The notes under the pieces are model-generated. The model had not been told where the DNA came from and did no database searches. It saw only the letters and a list, made by a program, of their open reading frames with translations. Shown piece after piece: positions 1-11,850 of a DNA stretch of 64,000 nucleotides. This DNA comes from Odontocerum albicorne (lineage: Eukaryota > Arthropoda > Insecta > Trichoptera > Odontoceridae): assembly GCA_949825065.1 (NCBI GenBank), contig OX463847.1, positions 40,458,831 through 40,522,830 of the forward strand. Direction: 5' to 3'. The translations under genes and the position numbers were made by a program. The first letter of the stretch is position 1, and each line of letters opens with the position of its first letter.

Positions 1-275
1 TTTAGGTGGTTTGGCCACATTGAGAGAATGAACTCTGAAAATTGTATGAAACAAATAAATTAGACCAAGGAAAGTGAGGAAGAAGATAGATATATTTGAA
101 ATACTGGAAAGGTATAAAGTATTGGAATAGAAGTGAATTTATGACCAGATGTATTGATGTAAAACAAGCTGCAATTATGTACATTGATAAGAAATTCGAA
201 GATCTGTTTTCTCTGCCTACCCTGAAAAGGGATGTAATTTGATGGTATGTACATATATACAGTTAAATAGTTGAG
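1..275 (+). pseudogene. LINE ORF C-terminal remnant (RTE-like tail)
   Basis: The window opens inside a decayed non-LTR retrotransposon. Frame 1 reads FRWFGHIERMN at 1-33, a motif typical of the segment after the reverse transcriptase in RTE-like and related insect LINEs, and meets a stop at 61-63. Near 200-236 another frame reads SVFSAYPEKG, which resembles the usual end of this ORF family, so the whole C-terminal tail is present but frameshifted. No RT catalytic part is in the window. Similar tails recur in minus orientation at about 1.1, 11.3, 22.2, 25.6 and 34.4 kb. The clade is inferred from motif memory only. Confidence 0.6.
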
Positions 276-1129
276 AGTATCGAATAAATTGAGAATTCTT
301 TTTCAAATATAAGCTATTTCAAATGTTTTCGAACAAAGCTATCCGAAATGAATCCTTAGGTTAATTTTAAATAAGATACAAAATCAAATACGAGTATGTG
401 TGGTTTTAAACTTCAGAATTACACTTTGCTTATAAATATCAAAGGAATAATATAAATATGCGTGTGTAGAGCGTGTGATGAGCACTTATTAAAAATGATT
501 TGTTGTGGTTGTTGAGATTATGATGAGTTTGAAGTTTTGTACATGATAGCTTGAGGTTTAAGTATGTGTAAGGGTGTAAAATATTTCAGCTGAATGCTTC
601 AATATTTAAGACAAAGATATGAAATTAATGTGAAAAGCTTCTTTATATCCACTAAATGAAAGGTTTTTGTATTGTCATGTAATTGTACTAAAAAGTTCAC
701 CTTTCCATTTAAATTATATAAATTTAAAATGTGTTTTATATTATAACAGTGTATAGTCGATTTCAACTATTTAAATTATCTATAATGCATATAAAATTTT
801 TGGTGCGCACCAATACAAAACACAGGGGTAAAAACATTAAAATAGCAAAATGATTTACACAACATTTTGATTAAAAGAAGCACACAACTGCCACCACGTA
901 GATAAGCAAAGAGCAAAACAAGGCCTATGGCTATATCCCATGCATGGACTCTTATTTAACAAAAAACAAAAATGTTAATTCTTTCGCGTAATGTATGCTC
1001 TAAATATATGTAGAAAAACAATAATCCTCACAATGCTAGGAATAAAAGGCTCAATCAAGAATAAAATATCAATAAACAATTTGAAAAAATTAAAGAACAA
1101 AACTCAACCTGTACATATTATAATAAGAT
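276..1129. other. AT-rich sequence without recognised features
   Basis: I see no supported gene, repeat array or RNA gene here. The 105-codon frame at 991-1308 runs into the LINE remnant that follows and has no recognisable domain. Confidence 0.6.
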
Positions 1130-1460
1130 GTTACATACATTACATAACATCACGCCGTTTTCATGTCGGGATAGGCAGAGAAGAAAGAGCGCCATACTTT
1201 TCCAACTCGATATATATCCTTAGCTTTTTCTTCACCCATAAACCTCAAAATCCTTTACGATTTCTCTGGCTTTTTACGTTTTGTTCTTTCAGAATACTAT
1301 TCACTTAATCCAACCATACTTTTCTTTGTCTTCCTCTACAACGCCTTGCCCTCACATTTGCACTGTATATCTATTTTTTTAGTATTTCTTCATTTATTTT
1401 ATTTACATGCCCAAACCATCTCGACGTTCTCTTATTCCTCTTCCCTGCACCAATCTCGAA
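1130..1460 (-). pseudogene. LINE ORF C-terminal remnant (RTE-like tail)
   Basis: The reverse strand around 1390-1430 reads SRWFGHVNKINE, the same RWFGH motif as at the window start, followed toward 1140 by a frameshifted RGRQRK-like basic stretch. The 3' side (1140-1180) carries the phrase 'tcgggataggcagag', which is repeated in the other minus-strand LINE ends of this window and corresponds to the SAYP ending of the ORF. There are several stops and shifts, so this is an old 5'-truncated copy. Confidence 0.55.
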
Positions 1461-1724
1461 TCATGCTTATGGCATAATTAAAAACTGAAACAATTATTTT
1501 CTATTTATATAAATACACAATAAGCATCCATGGCGTTTCAGTTTACCAAACACAGAAATATTTTATTACAACAAAGATCATGTTGAACGAGATACACAAC
1601 GTTTAGAATACACATGATATCGAGATTAAACCTTCGAAGCAAATACACGTGATCTCGAGAATAAACCTTCTTAACAAAAAATTAAAGTAAGGAAATCCTT
1701 AGGGGAAATATCCGTTGTCTCTCC

Positions 1725-2210
1725 CTGGCTCCATCCCAACTCATTGTCTGCGAAGACTGTTGGGGTCAGCTCTCCTCGTCCTCAGGTTGTATGCTCTTCT
1801 GTCCCGGACTTCGTCCCCCAGGCCGTGCCTCTGCATCAGGTTATCTTTTTGCACCACCCATGAATTCTTTGGTCTTCCTCTGGTTGTTATTCGAGGAAGA
1901 TCCATGGAGATTGCCTGGTTCACAATGTGATCGGGTGCTCTGCGTCCAACGTGCCCATACCATCTCAATCGCCTCTCCTCCATCTTGCTGTTGATGTCTG
2001 TAACACCCAGGCTTCCACGAATGCGTGAGCTTCTTATTTTGTATCTTAGGAACACACCTGCTGACCATCTTAGCATGCGCATTTCAGCAGTTTCTAGTTG
2101 CTTAGAGTAAGAGGTATACATCGTCCAGCATTCGGAGCCATAGAGGAGTGCGGGTCTGACAATCGTTTGGTATACTTTTCCTTTTAACTTTACTGGCATT
2201 TTCAGATCAC
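1725..2210 (-). pseudogene. 5'-truncated LINE reverse transcriptase, C-terminal part
   Basis: An open frame of 152 codons (2199 down to 1741) starts at MPVKLKGKVYQ and contains the VRPALLYGSECW motif that follows the RT catalytic core in several non-LTR clades, then RLRWYGHVGRR and RGRPKNSW. The RT active site is missing because of 5' truncation. The copy at 40687-41194 is the same family (MPIKLKGMVYQ, IMYGSECW, GRPKNSW) and is truncated close to the same place. The frame is intact here, so the insertion is younger than the neighbouring RTE-like remnants. I saw no clear target-site duplication. Non-functional by itself; clade assignment is tentative. Confidence 0.75.
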
Positions 2211-3609
2211 ATTTCGGTTCCGTTGAGAATAATGTTTAATGTATTGTGAGAAATAAAAAAAGTGATTTATAAAATCGTGAACCTGGAAGCACAACTATGT
2301 ATCAACATAACTGGGGCATTGTAATGTCACGACAAATGACATATTATATTCCCGGGATAGATAAGATCTCAGGGCTGAACTGTTACCGTCCACTTGCCTT
2401 GTCATTGTGCATACTAAATGATCTCTCTGTCTTCATACCTATACTTAGGTCCAGCCCAGGATATTGTTGTTTAAAGTTAACCTGTATTCATTGTAACATG
2501 ACTTAACTCAAAATTATATATAATTACATTTGAGGAGATGACATTAAAAAAATCATGTCTATCGGATACAAAAAATTAGTTGATAAAGCAGATTTTCTTC
2601 TTATCGGTGGTAAGGAGCCGTTTAACATTCTCATTTCAATGAAAAAAGCACAAATCATTTTAATATCATAATAAAAAAAACAGTACTTTTTTTAAAAAAT
2701 AATCTTGTCAGGCTTCAAACCAATCAAAAAAGATCATATCCGAATTGACAAATCATAGCTTTCCGATTGAGTCTAACTTCATATTAGTTCACCAGCAACT
2801 GTCAGTTTTAAATCGTACGTGCAGTGTAATGTCATTATACAGCTTTATCTACCTACATATATTTATAGCTTTATAGTTATATTTCTTCTTACTTTGTTTA
2901 CTTATTTTAATTTTATTAAACTTTAAATAAATTACTCTACCCAATTATTTTTTTATTATTTTTTGCGACAACTGTATAATATTTTTTGAAATCGAACACA
3001 AAACATGTCCCAAACCTGTTCAATCAAAAAAGATTAAAGTATAATTGTTCACTCAAAAAGGATCACGTCCATATTTTAAACTAGAATAACTATTTTGAAT
3101 TAGTATGATTCGATTTAAAACAACAAATCAAGTCACCTTAAGCGATTTTAAGGATTTCAGATATTTTTGCAATGAACTACTATGTCATATGTTATATTTT
3201 TAATGCAAACAGTTTTTTGCTATTTCCCAACATTCTGATTTGATGGGCATGTTTTTTTTTTTAATATTACCTCCTCATTTGAGATATTTAAAATAAAATT
3301 CATTGTACATATCATCGTATACCTGTATTGTCGCTGCTTGCAGCAACAACAGTTGAAGGAGGGCTACATAAATCCTCTTCATATTGGTCTTAAATATATT
3401 TGATATAACACATTCGATATGAAACGGTGGTCAGTAATAATACTGTTTAACCCTATAGGTAACAGTGTTAGGAAAATGAAGGCAACCTTGGTAGACGTCA
3501 GGGTCAGGACTCAGACTTTTATATACTCGTAGTTAGTGTGCAATCTATTAATTTCCTGAAGGGCTGATGGAGATACATCAAGCTAGCTCTAAGGCTTCAT
3601 TGGGGATGA
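2211..3609. other. AT-rich sequence without recognised features
   Basis: No coding region longer than 70 codons and no structured repeat is supported. The 69-codon frame at 2297-2506 shows no domain. Confidence 0.6.
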
Positions 3610-3813
3610 AAAACCTACGTGACCTAGTTTGAATAATGCCTGCTTTCAAACTCGAATTATACTGGTGCGATTCCCCTTTGTACCTGATTTTTTTAAAGGG
3701 TCAAGTCTGGTTTTCTGCAGACCTATATAACATATTTCTGGTGAACTTAGGAAGAATTACCATATGGCAATAAACCCACCAGATTGTACTATATACAATG
3801 AAACTGTTTTACA
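3610..3813 (+). mobile_element. tRNA-derived SINE, main family
   Basis: The head starts at 'gtgacctagtttg' (A-box-like) and has a degraded B box near 3655-3670. A body with 'tctggttttc' follows, then the tail 'catatggcaataaaccca' and 'tatatacaatgaaa'. The same order occurs at 4069, 4232, 10022, 27205, 39705 and 43085 (plus) and 19722 and 39240 (minus). The tail is shared with the LINE at 46500-47213. Confidence 0.7.
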
Positions 3814-4068
3814 ACACAAACTATAAATTCTTGCTTAATCTTTAAGGAACTTCAGCCTTGTCAAGAGTTGCCTTTTGAGAGGTGTGGATATATTCTGGAC
3901 TGTACAGATCTCCTTTGATTATTTTTTTCAAATCCTCGCTCTCAACAAAAAGATAAGGTTAAATTTGAGACGGGTTCAGTGATTTTTATCCCAAATTTAT
4001 TCAAAAGAACTTTGACTTTTCAACATATCTGCATCAATAATTTGGATGTTTTAAAATATACAACACTG

Positions 4069-4231
4069 ATGGGGTCTAGTTGGAAAAATGCCTGTTTTCC
4101 AGGCCGGAATTTGCGGGTTTAATTTAATTGGTTTGAGTTCGAGATTTTTTAAATAATATTCCAGTCTTGTTTTCCCTTCAACATTACTTAGCTCTTTTCT
4201 AATTGGTTGGAAAAAGACTGACATATACCAC
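4069..4231 (+). mobile_element. tRNA-derived SINE, main family (degenerate)
   Basis: Head 'ggtctagttgg', a degraded anticodon arm ('ttccaggccgg'), B-box-like 'tttgcgggtttaat', body 'ttccagtcttgttttcc' and tail start 'taattggttggaaaaag'. The tail is truncated where the next SINE begins, so the two lie head to tail. Confidence 0.65.
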
Positions 4232-4414
4232 ATGGTGAACTAATTGGTAAGACACAGGTTTTGTTATCGTGTGTTGAGGGTTGAATTATCGTTAGTACCC
4301 ACATTTTTAAAGACGTTCACTTCAGACTTACTTAACAGCTTTCTGGTTATTTGTAAAAGATTGGCACATGATAATAAACCTTCTAAGTTTTAATATAAAC
4401 GAGTACAACTAAAG
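4232..4414 (+). mobile_element. tRNA-derived SINE, main family (degenerate)
   Basis: Starts 'ggtgaactaattggtaagac' (A-box region), has 'gagggttgaattatc' at the B-box position, and ends with 'attggcacatgataataaac'. Immediately downstream of another copy. Confidence 0.65.
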
Positions 4415-4694
4415 TGTCTGTCTTCTATCAAAATCTTTCCTCTTTGTTTCTTCTATGAAAACTAATAATTCTGTGATTCCATATTTCATCTCTATAAGAA
4501 ATCAGAATGAGTGAAAGCATGTCTCCGAGTAGAAAAAACTATGTAGTAATAGGTAACCATATGTTATATGTACGATTGTAACCAGTAACCCAAAAAAAAT
4601 TATAAATATAAAGTGTTATTACATGGTCGCAAAATATATTTTAACGATTATTCATCGTTATAAAATTTATTTAAATACTCGTACATATTGTAAG

Positions 4695-4830
4695 AAATTG
4701 AGATATCATCAATCTAAAGAAAAGGAAAGTATGACGGAGAGAATAGAAAAATCAGGAATGAAGCACGTCATATAACTGACTTGAAATTAAAACTTTTTTC
4801 ATTCACTTTTTAAAACATGCCAATGACAGA
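4695..4830 (-). mobile_element. LINE family F 3'-end fragment
   Basis: The segment from 'gagatatcatcaatct' through 'agaaaaatcaggaatgaa' to 'aaaacatgccaatgac' aligns by eye with 17455-17580 and, inverted, with 46865-46985. It covers the last codons of the ORF and the start of the 3' UTR of the family-F LINE. No intact frame. Confidence 0.65.
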
Positions 4831-7054
4831 GCGAGTCTAACTAACGTTTATAACTAGTTCCAGAGTTTCATTACATGGACAATAAAGGTTGGCATAAAAA
4901 AAGAAGAGTGATAAACTGGGAAAAACAATGCAACAAAAATTTAACACATTACATTAAAATGAAGTTATTGTCTTTTAATGGCAAAGGCTTTAAATTGTAC
5001 TTAAATTATCACTCAATTGTATTTATGAACTCGTTTTGTATTAACCCATTACTGACATCAAATAGTATTTGTTCAGTACGAGAATCCTCAATAAGAAAAA
5101 AGGGTTGGAATGTTATTACATTACTTATTCAAATAACTTGTTAAACGGGTATCGAAGTGTCTCACCTTGGGGCACATACGAGTAGCTTCATAGTATTGGG
5201 AGCAAGATTAGGGTGACTGCTTTACATCACCATTTGAAACAATTTTATAAATTATTAATTCATATTGCTCGATTTATTTTTTTCTCGTATGTTACTGTAC
5301 TCATCATGTTCTCGTTGGTGATGCATTGAAGTGTTGCTGGGAAATAATGTTGGCCTATTCATGTCTGGTTTAGAGCTACTGAAATATGCATCACTCTCGG
5401 TTTATCTATGTATAAGATTACTTCTGCCAACGTAACAATAATTCTCTTATACTCGCTAGCTGTATCATTGGTTAGTGATAGATTTATTTAACTTGCCAGT
5501 AATAACTCTCAAAATTATAATTTACTAAATTACAATAAAAGCTCTTCTGCGACTTATTACTAAGCTCTTGTTCGATGTCAGTAGTATTCAGATTTAAAAA
5601 AATGTTGCTGTTTAGTTTTCATTAAAAGCTTATTTTATTTTCATTTAAGCCTTCCTGCACAATAAATTCACCAGGTTGTTAAAATACAGCTTTATTTAAA
5701 AAAATGTAATTTATTAGATTTTACACAGAAAATAGATTTTTCAAGAAGATAGTAATATATTTTGCAGAAATAATATATTTATATAGATGCAAAAATAAAA
5801 AATTGAGGAAAGGTAACCTTAGTAAAAATACCAATATTATCAATTTTCATTTTAAAAAATGGAATGCTTGCTAAAATAGTTCGGCAAAATAAATCAGAGC
5901 TTTTTGACGTAATAAGAGAAGATCGAGCTCCCGTAATTTTAATTGAGATGATGTGATATTTTTTTTTTCAGAGGAAATAAACCACCCCATTCCTGCAACA
6001 ATTAAAAGGACTAACGATCTTCTTATCAATCTATTTTATCTCAATAGACTCACTTAATTTAATTTAAAAAGCAAACACAAGAACTCTATCTGTATCCATC
6101 CCACATTATGGAAATCAAGATAAACATGTTAAAGTTATTACAAAATATAAAAACACAGTGCTTACTTCGTATTTAGTTCACAAAGAAATAAGACTTATAA
6201 ATAGTAAAAAATAAATAATAAATCATTCATGACTTTGAAAGTTAGAATTTATATATTTGCAAAGATTAAGAAAGCACAAAATGGCATTCAAATGGAATAT
6301 ATTGCACTTACCGTGTTCTGGATATACGATGTAAGAAAGGACAGAGAAGGAATGCAGACACCCACCCGATAAGAGTGAGAAGGACATCGTCATGACAACT
6401 CGCGTCTTCCATAGCTACCACATATCATGGGATACAAAAAAAAAACAACCCAGAAAACAATACTATTGTCATATTATCCTAATATTTCATCAATTAAACT
6501 CATTTTCAACTGGCAGCTCAGTTTACTCAATTCACTCTCAGTTTAATTATTTCAATTCACCATTTTGGTCACCATAAGGGCTGCTATGTAAAATGTGGAG
6601 TAGGAATAAATATTAAATTAAATGGAAGAAAGACTTTTGATGAACCCTTATTCGCGCCAATAACCATTTCTCGTAAGACAAAGCAAAGAGAGTACTCTTT
6701 TATTCTTATAAAACATTAAAATAATACGTTTATAATACTAGCGCCATTTTCGCCATTCAGCAATTAAGTCTCATAAAAAAGTTCAAAATTATTTTTAACA
6801 TTGTAACACTGGAAATTCATGTTGAAAAAATAATTATACAGACATTGTTTTTTATCATTTAATGTACATTGATGTCCTTGAAATATGATAGTTATACCGA
6901 AACTGGTTAGACAATACTTTCAATTTACTTTCTCAGTAGGATGTTTATACTTATAATAGTTTTGAGATAAAACTTAAATGATGAAAGAAAGTTTATTATT
7001 ATAATGGGAAATATAAACAAATCAACGAAATTCAAGAATTAAAGATGTGAAACA
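4831..7054. other. AT-rich sequence without recognised features
   Basis: Over 2 kb without a credible gene. The short frames at 4875-5144 and 6392-6577 have no domain and sit in AT-rich context. No tandem array was noticed. Confidence 0.55.
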
Positions 7055-7545
7055 GAGATCCAAAGACGAATTAAAGTGGCAAAATCAGCTTTGACAAGTC
7101 AAATAAATATATGAATTAAACAGTTTAAACTTAAAATAAACAAAATTCATCTAGTAAAATATATTGTATTCTCCAAAGCACTGTATGGAACGGAAAGACG
7201 ACGAGAAAAAAAGAAAGATATGTTATATTTTTTTTTGAGATGTGGTTTTGAAAATGGATGTACCATAACTCATAGAGTACAAGTCCCACGAACACCTCTT
7301 TCTTCGTCAAATTATCAAAAGACTGTTTGACAACGTGTATAAAAAGGATCCAAAAATAATTTTGGCGTGTTACCTGAAGGAAAAGTGGAAGTCTTGAGAA
7401 GCCACTTGAGGAAAAACCTGCAAGGAGAAGGTTTTCTACAAGATGGATGAAGCAAAAAAATGAAGATACTCTTAAACATTCGACATGGCCTTAGGATTGG
7501 GAAAAATAGAGGCTTGATCTAGCTGTACCAAGTTACAGACATACT
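7055..7545 (+). pseudogene. Decayed LINE reverse transcriptase C-terminal half
   Basis: Frame fragments in order read QRRIKVAKSALTSQ (about 7065-7105), IVFSKALYGTE (about 7168-7200) and a basic GRRFSTRWMKQ-like stretch near 7420-7450. This is the usual order of the LINE segment after the RT core (RI..AKSAMTS, VFP..LYGAE, RRSPTRW.DQ) in the family also seen at 28610-28900. At least six stops or shifts break it. Confidence 0.55.
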
Positions 7546-9204
7546 CGTAACAGTGGACAACATCGCTCATTATTAATTACGTGATAAAAAATATGTATTG
7601 ACTAAATTAAAAGAGGGAAACGTTTCATTTTAATTGAATGAACATTTTAATATTAGTATGCATACAATCTGAAAATAAAATGGTTACGATCAACATAACA
7701 TATGGTCAACGCAAATATTTAATGGTTAATACATTAGACATTTAGAATATTGTTCAATGACCAGCTCAATCCACCCCCTGACCATCGAGGGGTGGCTTCT
7801 AGGTCTGAAACATTCATTGCTTGTCATAACAACGGAGGCGAAGCACTTGCTGTCGTCACGTGTCAGTCGGAATCAATATTGCTTGTTAAATATATTTTCG
7901 TGCTCAACATTTTAGCATCTGGAAGCAATCACGCGCGCTCGGAAAAAAAAACTACGCGTGTAATCAGTTTAGTTCTGTCTGTACGTACAATGGAATCATA
8001 ACTGAAAGAATAATGGCTTTTGTCTGTGCGGCGAGTTGAATGTGGCAATTGTGAACTCACGCGATTTTTATCAGTCGAAACATGAAACTTTTAATATACT
8101 GAATTTCAGGATTTCAGACTGCCCTGAAAAATAACAAAAGTGGTCTTTTTAGACGAGGTGTATTTTAAATATGGATTAAATTGAGATGTAGTGTTTTACA
8201 AAACTTTTGTTAACTTCAAAATCTCATCTTATAGTCAAATTTCTCAAATGAAATCATACAAAATGTTCATAATATTTTAAACTACAAAGTGATATTCAGT
8301 CAGTTAATCTTAATTAAAACGTAAATGGTGCTAGTTTTCAGTTTCAAGTTTAGTGAAAAAACTTAAATAAAAAAAAATATTTATGACGAAAGTAAAAATT
8401 CATAAAACTTGAATTATATAAACTATTGACAAAACAAGTTAAAATAATGTGTTACAATATATTATAATTCAGGAATTGTTAATATTTACTTACAACATAC
8501 GAGTACATAGACTATCATACGTATTATAGTCTAAAAAAAGGCACTGTAGATAATTTAATAAAGTGTATAGTATTTCTTCCATAAAATTAAAATGTAATCT
8601 GAATAGTTCGGGAGAGCCAATATAAAGTTCACATAAAATTATCAAATATTTTTGAAAACTAATTAATTAGTAAAAAAACTCAATGTAGTGAATAATTTAA
8701 ATAATATTAAATCTTTTAATAATTTTTAGCCATCAAAGTACTGTTTGTCAGTTTGAGATGGATACCAGCCTGCGTTTATTAGTTAAGTATGTATAAACAG
8801 TTGCATTTTATCATAAACCTAGTCTAGAAAATCAAACACGAAATTTCAATAGCAAAAAAATACAATCTGAAACCATCGGCAGATTGTATCTAGCTGATGC
8901 AACCTTTTATCATATAGACTAATTGATCAAAAATCACGTTTGGTGTTATTGTTCTCAGATAAAGAAAAAATATTAAATTAATTCAAATATATTAGTCTTC
9001 CAATAATAAAAACAGTCCAAAAATAAACCAGCACGTAATCTCTATAACGCTCGCTTGCTCAGAATGAATGTTTACAAATAGACCGATCTGTCGGTCTTAC
9101 ATTTAATCATCACACTATTTGTGTTACTGATCTACTGAACAGAAACCAAAGCTAAAACTTTCAAAGCAAAGTCAAATCTTAGGACATCAGAGATTACGAG
9201 CCTG

Positions 9205-9205
<1 letters not shown>
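7546..9205. other. Mostly AT-rich; GC-richer island at about 7745-8070
   Basis: Most of this stretch is featureless. The part from about 7745 to 8070 is clearly less AT-rich, has an 83-codon frame (7750-8001) and an initiator-like 'tcagtttag' near 7967. It could be a fragment of an LTR, a host 5' exon or a promoter; nothing identifies it. Confidence 0.4.

Positions 9206-9282
<77 letters not shown>
9206..9282. repeat. (AT)n microsatellite
   Basis: An uninterrupted run of about 38 AT dinucleotides. Confidence 0.97.
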
Positions 9283-9286
<4 letters not shown>

Positions 9287-9569
9287 CAAGTCCCTCGTGA
9301 ATATGATCCACAATACTATTGTAAAATGTGTGACACAGAGTATATCATAAAATGGGGTAGAAAAAACATGAATACGTGCAAGGAATGGACGATTTAAAGA
9401 TTTCTAGGATAATTCTTTAGAACAATCACTCTGTTAGACGACCACTATACAGAACATCCAAAATATGTAATGACAGCTCGAATTCAAGAACAGGTGAACA
9501 AAATTTTGATATATGCAGAAAAAAAAATTATTAGATTGATAAACTATTCGGTTACGTATTTTAAATTTG

Positions 9570-9716
9570 TTACCGGTTATAAGTGGGTTGCCGATTAAGT
9601 CAGTAACCGATTACAAGTTGGCTACCGATTGTAAGTCAGTAAACGATTATAAGTCGGTTACCAATTATAAATTGGTTACCGATTATAAAGCGGTTATCGA
9701 TTATAAGTCGGTTTTC
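9570..9716. repeat. Degenerate 18-bp tandem repeat
   Basis: About eight copies of a unit close to 'cggttaccgattataagt', with drift between copies. It abuts a tRNA-like segment. Confidence 0.85.
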
Positions 9717-9800
9717 GGTGCCGTGGTGGTCTAATGGCTGAAATATTTAGCATTCAAGAGTTCCACATTCGATTCTCGGTGGACCCCAGATAGATTATAT
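9717..9800 (+). mobile_element. tRNA-like SINE head
   Basis: 'ccgtggtggtctaatggctg' resembles a tRNA 5' half with an A box, and 'cattcgattctcgg' fits a degenerate B box about 40 nt later. The following 'gaccccagat' resembles the junction in the main SINE ('gaacccagat' at 43159). No SINE tail is recognisable, so this is a fragment or a different family. Confidence 0.45.
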
Positions 9801-10021
9801 TTTCAGGTCATTTCATATATTTGTTTGTTTTACTAAAATCAAGTAGATATAGAACAAAAATCTTGGAACGCATTTTAAATAAGTAAGCCGTAAAAAAATT
9901 ATACAGCTTTATTCAAAATTCTTGGTTAATATTTTTTTAAATGTTTATTTAAATTTATAATAATTTGAAAGATAAAAGTTTTATTTAATTTTGTTTTATA
10001 AATATCAAAAAATATATGTAT

Positions 10022-10232
10022 TATTCTTCCATAACCTTGTTGTTAATACACCTGTCTTTAAAGCCGGTGGTTGCGGATTTCATTCCCGCTACCATTGTTT
10101 TTTTTTTAAAGGATTCCAGTGTAGTTTTCACTTCTGTTATCATAAAAATCATTCCGGTTGTTTGGAAAAGATTAGCACATGACAATAAACAACCAGGTTG
10201 TGCTGCATACATCAAAAACATAATATAACAAA
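10022..10232 (+). mobile_element. tRNA-derived SINE, main family
   Basis: Well preserved: 'gttgttaatacacctgtctt', 'ccggtggttgcggatttcat' (B-box region), 'attccagtgtagttttcact', then tail 'agcacatgacaataaacaac' and 'aggttgtgctgcatacatc'. Short frames on both strands here are shadows of the SINE. Confidence 0.75.
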
Positions 10233-10880
10233 AAACATTAAGACTCTTGTATTCCAATTTTTTTATTCTCATTATTTCCTAAAACACTCTTCAAATTTAC
10301 GTTTTCTTGAAAATTCTGATTTACGTCGAAAATTGTAACATTTTTCCAATATCCTGAACTTTCTGCTACAAAATTGCACATAAAACTTCCCTCATATCAA
10401 GGATCAAAGCCTTAGAGACACAGTTGGCACTTGTCAACAATACTCTCCTATTCGTTTTATTGAGGTCATAAAACTTCCTCATCATCTATAGTTTAATGGT
10501 TATCAATCTCGTCATGAAAGGTGGCTAACTAGGTAATATAACTTTCAATATAAACTCGATTCTTGATTGATATTAATTCAAACCTGGTTTTTCTGAAACT
10601 GTTAAATCTTGTATCTCTTATTTACTTTTAGGCGTTTTACAAAAACATAAATAGTGCTTTAAAAATATTCTCATAAATTTATCTACAACACTTAATAAAA
10701 TCAGGTAGAATAAGGCCTGAAAATGAGATACACTTGAAAGTCTAATAATTACTCGTGAAAAATTTTATACATATCTTATATATGAACCATTTTATTACAT
10801 TGTTAAGACACGAACGAATAAAACAACGCCAAAGATTCACAATATATGCAAAAAAACCCTATAAGTATGTAAATATAATA
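10233..10880. other. AT-rich sequence without recognised features
   Basis: Nothing supported. Confidence 0.6.
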
Positions 10881-11268
10881 TCGTTGGCTCAATACTGTGA
10901 CTAGGTAAGTCAAAATTCTCGGTTCTGAGAAAATGGTGTTCTTAGTTTCGAAGTCCTTTTGTCTGGTAACTCCTCTTTAATTATGAGGTATCGCGCTAAT
11001 ATTTTTATGAAACTTATAAAGGAGGTTTCAATAGATGGTAATATGTAAGTTATATGAACTTCAGATATCTACTTTAAGCATTATTCTGTTTCCACGTTTA
11101 CGACTTACCTAATTATGAAAATGCTAAATAACTCATTTGAGAAATATAATAATATTTTAAGATACCCATTTATGGCATTGGAAAGTCCCTTCTATGAGCA
11201 ATCCATTTATTTAAATAGCTCAAAATCGCCACATTTTGAGTTACCTAGTTTTAGTATTGAGCCAACGA
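10881..11268. mobile_element. MITE with about 35-bp terminal inverted repeats
   Basis: The left end reads 'tcgttggctcaatactgtga' and continues 'ctaggtaagtcaaaa'. The right end, reversed, reads 'tcgttggctcaatactaaaa' and continues 'ctaggtaactcaaaa'. Both ends are flanked by TA (10879-10880 and 11269-11270), the target duplication of Tc1/mariner elements. The 388-bp interior has no ORF, so mobilisation must have been in trans. The parental family is not among the mariners in this window. Confidence 0.85.
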
Positions 11269-11339
11269 TATAATAGTTTGAAATTTAGGTGTTTTAATAT
11301 ACTCGAATTTAAGTTCTATGAAAATTAAATACATGATAT

Positions 11340-11850
11340 TTATTTATTTAAACAGGCGACATTTCTCTAATAAGACAAGCAGAGAGTGCCAAACTTTCCA
11401 ATCACGACACATTTCCTTCGCACTTCCACATTCATACAATTCCATCTGTTTCCCTTAATCCTCACATTTCGTTCTATCGAAATTTTATTTACTCGGTCTA
11501 AACATACTTTTATATGTCATTCTATACCACGACTCTCACTGATGCTTGCATTGTAAATTTGTTTCGTTAATCTTTCGTCATTCATCCATTCAATATGTTT
11601 TAACCACCTCAATCTGCTCTTTTTCGCCCTTCTTAATACATGAGGTTTTTTAAGTTAAACTCATATTCATCCTTTATACTTACACACACCGACACACCAC
11701 ACACTTCCTAATGCACGAATTTTCAACCCATTTATATGTACTCGTGTCCTATCATTAATTTTTCGTATCAAAGTGTCATTCCCATTCCCATACCTCAGTG
11801 TTGGCACTAATACGCTGTTATAAACAACCATTTCAATAGATCTTTATATT
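11340..11850 (-). pseudogene. LINE ORF C-terminal remnant (RTE-like tail)
   Basis: The reverse strand reads VPTLRYGNGNDTL near 11800-11770, KIRALGSVWCVGV further on, then RWLKHIEWMND and RLTKQIYNASISESRG around 11620-11530, and VVIGKFGTLCLSY near 11400-11370. This is the order of the ORF tail of the RWFGHIERM family. Three or more stops or shifts. Confidence 0.6.
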
